Shown: positions 1 to 10,239, counted from the first letter of the stretch. The stretch is DNA of 38,382 nt from Stramenopiles sp. TOSAG23-2 (GCA_900128395.1 LT649318.1:1-38382); one strand, 5' to 3'. Notes: generated by a model from the sequence alone, not told the origin. Program-made: numbers and translations.

Positions 1-347
1 GTACACGTACAGTTGGTGAAGTTGTAGATGCAATGAAAGCAGAAATTTTGAATGCTGGGGGTAGTGCAACACCAGCTCCTCAAACACCAAATACTGCAGC
101 ATTAAATGTTTCAACTGCGGCAGCGGTAGAAGTTGTATTGGAAGTTTTAGCAAATAAAACAGGATATGAAACCGATATGCTTGAAATGGATATGGATTTG
201 GAGACAGAATTAGGAGTTGATTCCATCAAACGTGTAGAAATTTTATCTGATGTACAAGCACAATTGGGTATCGAAGCACAAGATGTAGCAGCACTAGGAC
301 GTACACGTACAGTTGGTGAAGTTGTAGATGCAATGAAAGCAGAAATT
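1..347 (+). repeat. Tandem ACP-encoding repeat, 300-bp period
   Basis: Bases 1-47 are identical to bases 301-347, exactly 300 bp (100 codons) apart. They encode the end of consecutive ACP domains and the start of the linker. The linkers then diverge (one runs ATPAPQTP, the other ATPAPSSG). This is the 3' end of a tandem ACP array; the number of units upstream cannot be seen. Confidence 0.95.
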
Positions 348-2873
348 GTTATGGCCGCAAAGGGTGGTATGGCAACTCCTGCTCCATCAAGTGGCATGAA
401 ATCACGCACAACAACCCCGGCGCGTGCAAGATCCCTTGGAGACACTGCTAGTGTTAGTTTAACGTATGCACATTTAGTTTCACTTCCACATCCAGATAGA
501 TTATCGTTAGATGCACCAAGTAATCGCCCTTATGTGATCGTTGATGATAATACGTCGACTACTGCTGAGCTTGCACGGCAATTTGGTCAACGAGCTGTAG
601 TTCTTTCATTCCGCGGTGGGAATTTTCAGCAACGAACTGGGTTGAATCAATTGATTGTTCCTGATACAAGCGAAGAAAATTTAAAGCGTACTTTGAACAC
701 CGTCCAATCATCTTATGGTGTTCCTGGTGGTTTTATTTATCAACACCGCCAAGGTGCAGATGACGCAGAACAACTTGGATGGCTTTTGATGCTTGCTAAA
801 CATGCATCGCCATTTGTTAGACAAGTAATTAATGGTGGTCGAACATTCTTTTTCACCGTGAGTAGAATGAACGGTAGTCTCGGCTTAGGTGCATCTCCAA
901 ACGGTTCTATTCGCAAAACCCTTGAAGGTGCAGTGTTTGGCTTAGCAAAAACATTAGATCATGAATGGCAAGATGTTTTGTGTCGAGGAATTGATATTGC
1001 TCAAGGCATTGATGCCAGACGCGCTGCACAATACATCGTGCAAGAAATTTCAGACCCAAACAGACTAACACGTGAAGTTGGGTATACTAAAACAGGTCAA
1101 AGGCAAACGAGTCGTGCTAGCGATTTGTTAGTCCCAACTGCTGAAAATGAAGTTAAACAAAATTATGCTATATCAAGCAATGATGCATTTATTGTTACAG
1201 GAGGTGGACGTGGAATTACACCTTTATGTATTGCAGAGTTAGCACGTAGAGTTAACGGAGGCACCTATTTCTTGTTAGGCCGATCACCTATCATTTCTGA
1301 ACCAAATTGGGCACGCAGAAAAGAAGGCAAAGATTTAGATAAAGCATGTATTGCAGAGTTAAAAAGAAAGTTCAAAGAAGGCACTGGCCCTAAAGTAACA
1401 CCGAGATTGCATAAATCGACTGTGAGATCGATCGTGGGAAGCCGAGAGGTGAACGCATCGTTATCTTTGATTGAAGCCAATGGTGGTAGAGCAATTTACG
1501 TCCCATGCGATGTTATGGATAAAGATAAAGTAAGACAAGTTGTTCAAAACTGCAATACACAGTATGGTGTAAAAATAAGTGGTGTTGTACATGCATCGGG
1601 CGTACTTCGCGACAAAGCAATTGAAAATAAGACGGTTGCTGATTTCAATTTAGTATATGGCACCAAAGTTCAAGGATTGTTAAATATTTTCGAAAACATC
1701 GATATGGGGAGTTTAAGGCATCTAGTGATGTTTTCCTCTTTAGCGGGTTTCCATGGAAACACTGGCCAAAGCGATTATGCTATGGCAAACGACGTATTAA
1801 ATAAAATAGGTCATTTCGTTTCATTTAAATACCCACAATGTCGCGTGCGTGCTCTTGATTTTGGACCATGGGATGGCGGTATGGTAACTCCAGCATTGAA
1901 AGCACATTTCAAATCGGCTGGTGTACAAATTATTCCTAGAGACGAAGGAGCTGAAATAGTTGCATCTATTTTGACTTCCTCAGAACAAATTCAATGTCTT
2001 GTTGGTAACTGGTTGTCACCGCCTGTGAAATGTTTACGCGCAAAAAACACTTTGTTGCGTACGGTAGGAAGAGATAGCAGCCCATTTGTAGAATCGCATA
2101 CAATTAAAGGCAAAGCTGTTTTACCAATGACTGTGGCCACTGGCACATTAGCATCGATTCCTTTACAATTAAATCCAGGATACTTTTTAGAGAAAGTTGA
2201 AGATGTAAAATTATTCAGTGGTTTAACATTGGATTCTGATAATATGCAAGTCGAATTGGTTTCAAACATGATCGATAATAGAAATGGAAATTTGACTTTT
2301 GATGTGTCATTGAAGAAAGTACAAAGTAATGGCAAAAGAGTCCCAGGGTATAAAGCGAAAGTAACATTGACTCCAAAACGCAAAATGCAAGGGAAAACAC
2401 CACAGCAATTTGATTTAAATGCAAATGCTTCCGCCAATATTCCGTTGTATGATGGTAAAACACTGTTCCATGGTATTCATTTCAAAGGAATTAACAGAGT
2501 TTTAGCTTGTGATAGTAATAAAATTACATTGGAATGTTTCAATACCAACATTTCATCGAAAGATATGGGAAATTTCCCAGTAGTTGTTGATTATTGCGAT
2601 CAGTTTAATTTTGACATCAGTCTTCAATCTGCATTAGTCTGGGCAAGAAAATTACGAAATGCAGCTGCATTACCAACAGGTTTAAAATCAGTTGAATTTT
2701 ATTCTCCATTTCCATCATCTGGTGAATGTTATTACACAACGTTGGTTCGTACCAGTGGATCTGAGAAGGATGCTTCATGGAACTCAACTGCGTTTATGCA
2801 TGATGCTAGAGGTAATTTATTCTTAAAAGCTGATACTGTTGTTACAGTCAATGAGAATATGTCGTATAATTAA
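3..2873 (+). CDS. pfa1: PUFA synthase (polyketide-like) subunit A, C-terminal part, 5' truncated
   Basis: The reading frame is open to the left edge, so the true start lies upstream; the first ATG in the window (33) is internal. Residue numbers count from that ATG. The window begins in the last codons of one acyl-carrier-protein (ACP) domain, followed by a Pro/Thr/Ala linker and a complete ACP with the phosphopantetheine motif LGVDSIKR (Ser64). A ketoreductase follows: NADPH loop TGGGRGI at 389-395, catalytic-type Ser568/569 and Tyr582 in SDYAMAN. The C-terminus is a hot-dog dehydratase-like region with the HxxxGxxxxP motif (His689, Gly693, Pro698). This order (KS-AT-multiple ACP-KR-DH) is that of subunit A of bacterial and thraustochytrid PUFA synthases, which make DHA/EPA-type fatty acids without aerobic desaturases. 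Subunits B and C and the KS/AT part are not in the window. Stop is TAA. Confidence 0.93.
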   Translation, partial: TRTVGEVVDAMKAEILNAGGSATPAPQTPNTAALNVSTAAAVEVVLEVLANKTGYETDMLEMDMDLETELGVDSIKRVEILSDVQAQLGIEAQDVAALGRTRTVGEVVDAMKAEIVMAAKGGMATPAPSSGMKSRTTTPARARSLGDTASVSLTYAHLVSLPHPDRLSLDAPSNRPYVIVDDNTSTTAELARQFGQRAVVLSFRGGNFQQRTGLNQLIVPDTSEENLKRTLNTVQSSYGVPGGFIYQHRQGADDAEQLGWLLMLAKHASPFVRQVINGGRTFFFTVSRMNGSLGLGASPNGSIRKTLEGAVFGLAKTLDHEWQDVLCRGIDIAQGIDARRAAQYIVQEISDPNRLTREVGYTKTGQRQTSRASDLLVPTAENEVKQNYAISSNDAFIVTGGGRGITPLCIAELARRVNGGTYFLLGRSPIISEPNWARRKEGKDLDKACIAELKRKFKEGTGPKVTPRLHKSTVRSIVGSREVNASLSLIEANGGRAIYVPCDVMDKDKVRQVVQNCNTQYGVKISGVVHASGVLRDKAIENKTVADFNLVYGTKVQGLLNIFENIDMGSLRHLVMFSSLAGFHGNTGQSDYAMANDVLNKIGHFVSFKYPQCRVRALDFGPWDGGMVTPALKAHFKSAGVQIIPRDEGAEIVASILTSSEQIQCLVGNWLSPPVKCLRAKNTLLRTVGRDSSPFVESHTIKGKAVLPMTVATGTLASIPLQLNPGYFLEKVEDVKLFSGLTLDSDNMQVELVSNMIDNRNGNLTFDVSLKKVQSNGKRVPGYKAKVTLTPKRKMQGKTPQQFDLNANASANIPLYDGKTLFHGIHFKGINRVLACDSNKITLECFNTNISSKDMGNFPVVVDYCDQFNFDISLQSALVWARKLRNAAALPTGLKSVEFYSPFPSSGECYYTTLVRTSGSEKDASWNSTAFMHDARGNLFLKADTVVTVNENMSYN

Positions 2874-3146
2874 AAAAGTATATGATAAAGTTTATGTGTG
2901 TGTAAAATATAAAAAGATACTCCGTATACGAAGCGTATACTTTAGTATGATATAATGTCGGCGTGTGTAAAACAATTAATTATTATTTTAAAAATTTAAA
3001 AATAAAATAAAAATATACGGTTCGTATCATATATATATATGTTTTACGAATACTTTTATATTCGTATCATACATGCACATACAAAATAAATGTACTCGTA
3101 CGTACATATAATTTGAAATTTGAAATTTTTTATTCGTATCTCTCTC
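2874..3146. other. Convergent intergenic region with TACG-type palindromes
   Basis: This is the 3' intergenic space between the PUFA synthase gene (+) and the TBL2-like gene (-). It is very A+T-rich, with scattered CGTA/TACG words and a hairpin at 2924-2940. No ORF or RNA gene is recognised. Confidence 0.7.
2924..2940. repeat. Palindromic hairpin GTATACG-AAG-CGTATAC
   Basis: A perfect 7-bp inverted repeat with a 3-nt AAG loop, about 50 bp after the PUFA synthase stop. The core TACG-AAG-CGTA recurs at 26550-26562 (opposite orientation) and 34416-34426. It may mark transcript ends (inference). Confidence 0.7.
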
Positions 3147-4514
3147 TCAACAATTGCAATTCCATACAAATAGTTGTTTTTTATTCTCATTTAATATGGC
3201 CATCTTTTTGCCTTCGTAATCACTAAATGCGATTTGTTTAATTTTTCCTCCGGTACTTCCATCATTGTTTATTACAAGTACCTCTTTCAATACTCTTTCT
3301 CGTGATTTTGAGTCTCTTACCTCACAATCATAGATGTAAATATTACTCGAATCATCAACACATGCTATTTTTTTGCCGTTTAAGCTCATTGTACATTTTG
3401 ATATTGGTGAACCAACATTCTTCTTCGACAGAATTTCAGGATCGGCTTTTAAATCAAAACGTACATCAATATCCCATAAGACTAAATAGCCATCTTCACC
3501 AGCAGTTACTACTCGATCTGATATGCCACTTGCTACGCCAGCATCGTTTGGCCCAAAACAAACCGCATTGACATTTGACTTGTGCGCACTTGCTGCCAAC
3601 ACCATTACATGCTTATTAGATACGTTTTGAAAAACAGGTTCTGCTGATCCTTTTTCTTTCTTACGAACAACTTCGAAAATTTTAACTTCAGAATTTTTTG
3701 TAGAAGCATTACAAATAAAATGTCCATCTGTTGATAATATTGCACCACCATATGAACAACTTTTATTTGGAACTTGACCAATTTTTGTTCCATTTTTAGA
3801 ATCCCAAACATAAAAATATTCATCTGATTTACAGTCACACCCAGTAACAATAATGGGCGATGAGTATGCCGTATCGATGGAACAACTTTGAATAATTCCA
3901 CTGTGATATGTATTAAATCGTCTTTTTTTCAATTCGATTAATTCATATTTAAAGCCACTAGAAGATGATTTCTCCCCACTGTTTTTTTTCTGACGCATTC
4001 GAAAGAAATAAACTTCCCTTGACGACTCGGAGGACCCAATCAATGTCAATGAATCAGCCGCCCAAGACAAACTAGTTATTGTATCACCTTCCATATTGAT
4101 ACGAAAAAACAACGGGACTCTTCCACTAGAAGTATTGTTCATTGTATCTTCTAATTCAGTAACTCGTACCGATTGATCTTGTGATGATGTTGCTATCCAT
4201 TTTTTATTTGGGGAGACTGCAAAATTAATAATATTTTGTGAATGTCCTTTGATTGCATGTGAAAAGTTTTCATGGCTTGGTAAAGGTTCTCTCTTCTTCT
4301 TTTTCTTACCGCCACCAAGCTTATTTGTTTTAATAGAAGATGATTTCTTTTTCTTTTTCTTTTTTTCATCTTGTAATTTCTCTGCGTCCATTTGTTCCTG
4401 CAGTTTTAATTTTTTCGTGAGTTTCTCTTTGCTTTTGTCTTTGCCATAAATATAATATGCAGAACCAAATACAATGAATAGCATTAATATTATTGAAAGG
4501 AATATGTTCAACAT
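3147..4514 (-). CDS. TBL2: TBL2-like ER-membrane WD40 protein
   Basis: 455 aa, close to the usual size of animal TBL2. Residues 1-23 form one hydrophobic segment (signal anchor), followed by a very basic, Lys-rich coiled stretch (about 25-80). A WD40 propeller then begins with a typical first blade (HAIKGHSQNIINFAVSPNKK, then SQDQSVRVTELED) and runs to the C-terminus; a later blade contains VVTAGEDGYLVLWDID. The N-terminal anchor plus basic linker plus WD40 order is that of transducin-beta-like protein 2, an ER protein reported to associate with the PERK stress kinase in animals. Whether a PERK pathway exists here is unknown. Start is ATG with A-rich context; stop is TGA. It is convergent with the PUFA synthase gene and tandem with COMMD1. 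Confidence 0.8.
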   Translation of the reverse strand: MLNIFLSIILMLFIVFGSAYYIYGKDKSKEKLTKKLKLQEQMDAEKLQDEKKKKKKKSSSIKTNKLGGGKKKKKREPLPSHENFSHAIKGHSQNIINFAVSPNKKWIATSSQDQSVRVTELEDTMNNTSSGRVPLFFRINMEGDTITSLSWAADSLTLIGSSESSREVYFFRMRQKKNSGEKSSSSGFKYELIELKKRRFNTYHSGIIQSCSIDTAYSSPIIVTGCDCKSDEYFYVWDSKNGTKIGQVPNKSCSYGGAILSTDGHFICNASTKNSEVKIFEVVRKKEKGSAEPVFQNVSNKHVMVLAASAHKSNVNAVCFGPNDAGVASGISDRVVTAGEDGYLVLWDIDVRFDLKADPEILSKKNVGSPISKCTMSLNGKKIACVDDSSNIYIYDCEVRDSKSRERVLKEVLVINNDGSTGGKIKQIAFSDYEGKKMAILNENKKQLFVWNCNC

Positions 4515-4787
4515 GATTGCAAATATAATAATGATATGTTATTTATAGTATGGTATGTATGATATAAAAATTGTATATATATGTGTGTGTGTGCCTGTAA
4601 TTTGTATATTCTATATCACCCTTGTCGGATGTACGTGTGTTGTTGTTGATTATTTTAATCCAAAAGAAGAGGACAAGACGTGAGATACAGTACGCGCGCA
4701 CATTTGAAATGTTTTCCTGAAAATGATATTTTATAAAAGGATAATATATGTTACGTGAATATTTATACTACACTCTTCCACACTTTT

Positions 4788-5390
4788 TTATGCTTCCTCT
4801 TTATCCTCCTCAGGGTTTTCTACATAAGTTTGGATTAAATTTTGTATTTTATTCACTTCTAAAACTAAATCATTCAATTCCGTTTTGGACATTTGAAACT
4901 TTATCGAACTTACAGAATTACTATTTTTTTTTCCAGTATTCATTTCAACCAATGCAACAGGAGCACTAAATTCAGGTTCACTAGATGTGTCGTTACGAGT
5001 TGTGGTTACATCTAAGCGCCACGAAAAATTTTTCAACGTAGTTGACCATGTTGCATCATTACATAATGTTGTGTGAATTTTTTCTCGTTCAGATGCCCAA
5101 TACAATTTTGCTATCTTACAATGTTCCTCTGTACAATCAAATTTCTCTTGAAAGCTTTTCATAAATTCTTCATCCGTCGCATCATTGAAAGCGCATAGTT
5201 GCAAAATCTTTAAACAATCATTGAAAAACACATCAACTTCAGCTTCGGTCATCTTCGAATTTGCCATCACGTTATCCCTTAAAAACTCATTATTATATTT
5301 CGTCTCACCAAAAAACGTTCTACGTATCAAACCTTTTAATAAACCTTGGAAACTTCTTGCATCTATATCAATTTTTAAAGCTTCACTCAT
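4788..5390 (-). CDS. COMMD1: COMMD1-like COMM-domain protein
   Basis: 200 aa, near the 190 aa of animal COMMD1. The N-terminal helical domain (SFQGLLKGLIRRTFFGE, about 10-115) precedes the COMM domain (about 118-190), which carries the signature Trp in FSWRLDV, a proline-alanine-valine strand (APVALVEM) and a final amphipathic helix (LNDLVLEVNKIQNLIQ). COMMD proteins form the ring of the Commander complex, which works with retriever and the WASH system in endosomal recycling and copper or NF-kB homeostasis in animals. The tail is acidic (NPEEDKEEA). I chose the ATG at 5390 because the nine codons upstream in frame begin with GTG and lack an ATG. Other COMMD paralogues are possible, but COMMD1 fits best along its whole length. 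Confidence 0.85.
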   Translation of the reverse strand: MSEALKIDIDARSFQGLLKGLIRRTFFGETKYNNEFLRDNVMANSKMTEAEVDVFFNDCLKILQLCAFNDATDEEFMKSFQEKFDCTEEHCKIAKLYWASEREKIHTTLCNDATWSTTLKNFSWRLDVTTTRNDTSSEPEFSAPVALVEMNTGKKNSNSVSSIKFQMSKTELNDLVLEVNKIQNLIQTYVENPEEDKEEA

Positions 5391-6060
5391 TATTATTTTA
5401 TTTTTTTTACGTTCCACTCTTGTCTTTGTTTATCTTATTTTAAATTAACAAATATCTACTCTACCTTATATATATTCAGCTGTCTTACTACTACAAATAA
5501 ATATATATATATATAGATATATTTACTACTAGATACTTATTGTCACTTATTGTATGTTTTCTATCTGTCGTCTGTATAAAGATTTAATTTTGTGTATAGT
5601 GCTTCAATAGATAGTTGTTGTTGTTTTATTCATTCTGGCATTTTTTATTATATTATTATTATATTATAGCTATAATAAGCCAGATAGCTAAGCCTGGTAG
5701 CTAACCAGGGCTAAGCCAGTAAGCCAGGACAGTATTACGCGTAGCTCTACCTGGCAGGCTGGCGTACAGCAGAGAGAAGTTCTCTCTGATTACAGTATTA
5801 TATAAATTGTAGTAGTATAATATTAGTCGTCTACCAATATATCTTAGTTTTGATAGTAATTCTACGTGCCTGAGAAAATAAAATAAAATATGATAATAAT
5901 AAAAATCAAACATATATACGAGGTACATACTTCATTTTAATAATACTGTGGACACACACACAACACAATTTTTCTATTTTTTTTTTTTTCCACACCTCTT
6001 TCTTTATACAGTCTCTTTTTACTATACTTTTCTCCTCCTGTTCACTTGTTTATTTCTTTT
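5391..6060. other. Intergenic region with GC-rich palindrome cluster
   Basis: Upstream of COMMD1 and downstream of the VWD protein gene. Mostly A+T-rich, with short TA and ATT repeats. It holds a distinct GC-rich block at 5677-5773 and no convincing ORF. A pyrimidine-rich stretch lies at about 5980-6060, just beyond the VWD-gene stop. Confidence 0.6.
5677..5787. repeat. GC-rich CCAGG/CCTGG inverted-repeat cluster
   Basis: It contains CCTGGT-AGCTA-ACCAGG (5693-5709), several AAGCCAG words, CCTGGCAGGCTGG near 5750, and a perfect palindrome AGAGAGAA-g-TTCTCTCT (5771-5787). It stands out sharply from the A+T-rich surroundings. Similar clusters occur at 10829-10858, 24792-24830, 24986-25000, 25106-25138, 28895-28934, 30985-31000 and 37741-37835. 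Confidence 0.7.
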
Positions 6061-9000
6061 TTAGTTTTTTCTACTGTGTACATGTCCTGCAATGCGATGA
6101 AGTTTCTGTATTTTGCTTCCTACCTGATTATGATTTAATTTATGCATATTTTTCCTATCCTGATTATTATTATGTTTCAATTCTACTTTTTTTTCTTTAA
6201 ATACTACTAATGGTTGTACACGGTCGCCATGGCAAGATATACTTAAACGTGGGCGCTGGCTTGCGATATCAGCTTTTGCAGTAGCAAATCCAACAGCATC
6301 TGCCTTCGTGCTTTTACCTGGTGCACCTCCATCAAATAAAATTGCTATGTTTCTACTTCCGTAACCGTTTACCCAGTCTCTCATCCATGTTGTAATATCT
6401 AATGCTACAAATTCATCTGTTTTTCTGGCATATCCTATTCGGCAATCATTTAAGTATCTAAAATAAGTAATATTGAATTGTTTATAGTTCACATTATTAA
6501 CGTTCATACCATACCTTGAGTTACAATAGTAAAAAGGTTTTGTACTTGAGTCAGTCACATATAAACGCAAAGCTGCTTTCTTTATCATTGCACCTTCTGT
6601 AGATTTATCTACTAATTTACGTACATCGATATTAACTAAAATGGTTGATTTTGGATAAACTTTCTTTTTCTCATCAATTGCATATGATGCAAATTGAAGT
6701 CTAGTATCTGGATGCCATCCATGTAAACGATAGCCGATTCTGCCTCTAGGTTTATTTTTCCATTGTGCAATACCGGGGCCGCCATACGCAATCATAGAAG
6801 AACCTGCACTATCTGCTGCTTTCGTATCACTACCATCTTCTTCGTTTACACTTACGGCAGCCATTTTAATGGATGTTTGGTCCAATGCCTTGCTAAATGG
6901 CGATTGGCGATCTTTATCGTCACTAGTACAAGACCAACGAGAAGCTTTTGGATTTTCCTTACTATACGTTTGGAATGCTTCGTTCAATAGGTCAATACGG
7001 CATTTCGCTTTTGTTTCTTCCTGCTTAAATGTATCATGCGTGTAAATCCAAAATGCTTTTTCTGGGATAGAAGGAATTTCTCCCCATGGATCCGTACCTT
7101 CCCCTTGGTTTCGACCCAATTCAACTGCTGATGGCCATGTTGAAGCATCGAATTTTTTCGTGGAAAATTTTTTATCATCCCACCCTTCACCTTCTAAATC
7201 TTTTTTCTCATCGGTACATCTCCATGATGAGCTAGTAACAACCGAATCGCCGATAGAGCACATTAAACCTGCTCTGCCAGAACCGCTTCCTTTTACCTTT
7301 GCTCCAACAACTTTTGTATCACACGGAGCACGGAATCTATATGCAGTTTTGAAGTCGTCATTCCACGTGTATCCAATTGCATTCTTGGCTGCATATCCTA
7401 ATTCTTCGCCATCAGCAAATACTTCCATTTCTTTATCAGCAACACAACGAATCGGTAATCCACCGGTGGTTATTTTGATATTATCAATGCCTTTGACATT
7501 GCAGCAATAACATTTATGATGTTCTTGGAAAAAACGTATTCTCATTTTCCCTTTTGCTTTTATTTGTGCCTCGATAGCTTCTTTTGGGATTCCAACAGTA
7601 ACTGGTCTCCAGCCACACCATTTTCGTTTCTCCGATGGTACTTTGTTCTTTGCCAATAATTTTTGGTCGCACTTGAAATAATCTCCATAAGCTTTTGCTG
7701 GAAATGCTTTCATTTGCTTCCAAGCACATTTTTCATTGGCTTCTTTTACGGTAAATTTTCCTTTTGTATCTCTAACTTTTTTCCTTGCTGCAGTACAAGC
7801 AGAAGTTGCTGGTTTGTCACAATCTTTCACGCACCATTGTACTACAACATCAAATTTTCCAGGTACTTTCAATGGAAGACTTTCTTTCAACTTTAACTTT
7901 TCTTCTACCTCGTCTTCCTTGATGTCTTCTTCGGTGTTTTCATCATCTTCCTTTACTACATCACATGCGCCTTTCAATACGGATTTACCTTCCTCATGAC
8001 CAACTTTCACATAATCTGCTACACAAGCAGTCATTGCAGCAGCATCTGGTACCGGCATTCCACTACATTTAATAATTGTTTTGCGGCATATTTCACCAGC
8101 TTCTTTTGTTGAAACTTCATTTCCCGATGGATCCTTCATACGTGCTAACGACCACGCTTTGTCTCGTGCATACTGCTCCGTCAACATTTGTTCCGCCATT
8201 TTCATGCCAAGCTCTGCATGAGTACCAATGGTTGAACCTAAACGTTTGAAGTGATAAGCGGTATTTTTACCTGCGTTAACAAAACCATTGCAACGGAAAT
8301 GAGAATTTTTTCCACTTTTAATGGTCAATGGACTCATGTAAAAGGCACGAGATGTCATTCTATGCCCACCACGTGATCCTGACCTTGCAAGGAAATTGCC
8401 ATTTCCAGTATCTCCACCAGCACCATTTTTGCCATAATAACCGCACAAACCTAATGATCTGCCGTCTCTGGGCGATGTAATAGTTAAATATGAATCCATA
8501 TAGCTACCACATGAATATTGAATACTCCAACCATCAACACTCATTGTATGAGACGTAACTTTCATTTTAAACATTGGGGAAGTGAAGCTACGACCAATTT
8601 TTTGACACTTGCATTTGTTTGCTAATTTACCTTCACAAGTTTCTAAATAAAAGTTACAACGATCCATAGAGATGGTTTCGCATGGTCCGTTCATATTTCC
8701 ACTAAAATTAATCTCGCCATTTGGAAATGGTGCTCCTTTGCATTTTTTCAATGAAAAACCTCTATTTACGGCAACTCTACCACGTGGAGAGGTACGTAAA
8801 CGAGCTTCGATAGGCACATCTGGATGGCGCGACCATACAAATTCACCAGCATCATAAAGATTAAAGTTTGCACCAGCCGCTGTGTTTGGATGTGGGTCGC
8901 CAACACTTCTGCAACGGCGAAAGCCACCATTAGTATTTGGTTTAGCAACGCTAAGGCAGTTTGGTTCTTTGAAACCCTTTTCGCATTTGCAAGTACATTT

Positions 9001-10239
9001 GTGTGTCTTCTTATCGTGGCATTCGAACGAATCTCTTTCTTCATCTGGCAAATTGCCTTTACTGTCAGTGCATTTGGAAGTGAATATCCCTTCCCCATGT
9101 CCATTGCAAGGTGGCTCGTCGTTGCATTTATCCTTTGCGTCATATTCAGCCTTTGCACGTTGCTGACGTTCGTATTCTGCCTTCAATAATGCATATTCGC
9201 TTTGACAAATAGCATCGCCATCATCTGGCCCATCCTTTAAATAGAACGAAACAACACCACCCTCTGCCGCGTCGAATTCAACAGTTGTTAAGTATCGACT
9301 ATCTTTTGGCTCTGGAAAATCAAATTTGTTGCCATTTTCGTTTCCCAAGAATAATGCTGCTTGATTGCTGTATGAATGGCCACCTAACATACTTCCGGTC
9401 CATATGCCTTTACTTAACTTAGTATCAATACCTTCGCCGATGACTTCTCGAACCGCGCGGGGGGAACCGTGCACGCGCATCATTGGTGGTGCTTTTGGAT
9501 TTCCACCAATAGTTTTTAATGGCTTTGCCTCAGCTTTCTTGGAAAACGTATCTGTCCATTCCAAACCTTCATGTAGTCTACCACCTCTTTTGAAAAATTT
9601 AGGACGAGAATACAATGGAAACTCAAAGTCTTCATCAACTTGAACGTCAAGTGGTTTACAATTTTTTCCAACTCTAGTTTCCTCTGGTTCGTCTTGTTCG
9701 GCATCTGGGTTTTCTGCTTCTTCTTCTTTCTTTGCTTCCTCTTTTTGGCAAAGCTGGAAGGCCTCTTTTACATCCTCCTCGTCAATATCTTTGCACGGGT
9801 TCTGATCAATAAAACAGTACATAACTGCTTTCTTTAAGAACGGTGTGAACTTTGGGCAATTTTTTGATTTTAAATATTCCACGTAAGTCCACTCCTCTTT
9901 CTTTGTGTCTAGACCTTCTATTCTACAGTCTTTTCTTGTATTGATCTTTTTCACTTTTCCATCTGGGCATCTAATTTTATTTTTATCCACCGGCTGTGGG
10001 TTTGCTTGCTTTTGCACTTTTTCTTCCTCTTCCTTCTCTTTTATCTCATCTCCTGATGGAGGCCCAGGTTTTGTAACTACTCTTTTTTCTCGGTTTACAA
10101 CGTGTTTAGTTATCCTTGGGCTTTTTTTTTGTCCTTGTGATTTACGCTCATTTATTTTAAGATTAATACTGTTTACTTCCTGTCCTACTAACAATAGTAG
10201 CAAACACAGTGATATGAAACGGATATTACGCATCTTCAT
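6061..10239 (-). CDS. Large secreted multidomain protein with EGF-like, VWD-like and DNRLRE-like domains
   Basis: 1392 aa, starting at an ATG followed by a clear signal peptide (about 1-24, leucine-rich core). Next comes a Lys/Glu-rich region (about 28-190). A beta-rich part around 280-360 (VEFDAAEGGVVSFYLKDGPD) leads into an EGF-like Cys cluster (about 371-430, CNGHG and CKCEKGF), an arrangement like a reelin repeat. A VWD-like domain (about 444-600) has the signature CRSVGDPH and ends with LGLCGYYG. A Cys-containing middle region, a jelly-roll-like segment (about 1020-1130, with STWPSAVELG and AFWIYTHDT) and a DNRLRE-like beta domain (about 1180-1337, DITTWMRDWVNG then NIAILFDGG) follow. 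No C-terminal membrane span or GPI signal is seen; the tail is basic and His/Asn-rich. It is probably a surface or matrix protein. Its specific function is not known. Confidence 0.85.
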   Translation of the reverse strand: MKMRNIRFISLCLLLLLVGQEVNSINLKINERKSQGQKKSPRITKHVVNREKRVVTKPGPPSGDEIKEKEEEEKVQKQANPQPVDKNKIRCPDGKVKKINTRKDCRIEGLDTKKEEWTYVEYLKSKNCPKFTPFLKKAVMYCFIDQNPCKDIDEEDVKEAFQLCQKEEAKKEEEAENPDAEQDEPEETRVGKNCKPLDVQVDEDFEFPLYSRPKFFKRGGRLHEGLEWTDTFSKKAEAKPLKTIGGNPKAPPMMRVHGSPRAVREVIGEGIDTKLSKGIWTGSMLGGHSYSNQAALFLGNENGNKFDFPEPKDSRYLTTVEFDAAEGGVVSFYLKDGPDDGDAICQSEYALLKAEYERQQRAKAEYDAKDKCNDEPPCNGHGEGIFTSKCTDSKGNLPDEERDSFECHDKKTHKCTCKCEKGFKEPNCLSVAKPNTNGGFRRCRSVGDPHPNTAAGANFNLYDAGEFVWSRHPDVPIEARLRTSPRGRVAVNRGFSLKKCKGAPFPNGEINFSGNMNGPCETISMDRCNFYLETCEGKLANKCKCQKIGRSFTSPMFKMKVTSHTMSVDGWSIQYSCGSYMDSYLTITSPRDGRSLGLCGYYGKNGAGGDTGNGNFLARSGSRGGHRMTSRAFYMSPLTIKSGKNSHFRCNGFVNAGKNTAYHFKRLGSTIGTHAELGMKMAEQMLTEQYARDKAWSLARMKDPSGNEVSTKEAGEICRKTIIKCSGMPVPDAAAMTACVADYVKVGHEEGKSVLKGACDVVKEDDENTEEDIKEDEVEEKLKLKESLPLKVPGKFDVVVQWCVKDCDKPATSACTAARKKVRDTKGKFTVKEANEKCAWKQMKAFPAKAYGDYFKCDQKLLAKNKVPSEKRKWCGWRPVTVGIPKEAIEAQIKAKGKMRIRFFQEHHKCYCCNVKGIDNIKITTGGLPIRCVADKEMEVFADGEELGYAAKNAIGYTWNDDFKTAYRFRAPCDTKVVGAKVKGSGSGRAGLMCSIGDSVVTSSSWRCTDEKKDLEGEGWDDKKFSTKKFDASTWPSAVELGRNQGEGTDPWGEIPSIPEKAFWIYTHDTFKQEETKAKCRIDLLNEAFQTYSKENPKASRWSCTSDDKDRQSPFSKALDQTSIKMAAVSVNEEDGSDTKAADSAGSSMIAYGGPGIAQWKNKPRGRIGYRLHGWHPDTRLQFASYAIDEKKKVYPKSTILVNIDVRKLVDKSTEGAMIKKAALRLYVTDSSTKPFYYCNSRYGMNVNNVNYKQFNITYFRYLNDCRIGYARKTDEFVALDITTWMRDWVNGYGSRNIAILFDGGAPGKSTKADAVGFATAKADIASQRPRLSISCHGDRVQPLVVFKEKKVELKHNNNQDRKNMHKLNHNQVGSKIQKLHRIAGHVHSRKN

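Noticed and set aside
2874-3146. Bacterial-type rho-independent terminator
   Set aside because: The hairpin stems are A+T-rich with no following U tract in the right place, and the gene set is eukaryotic.
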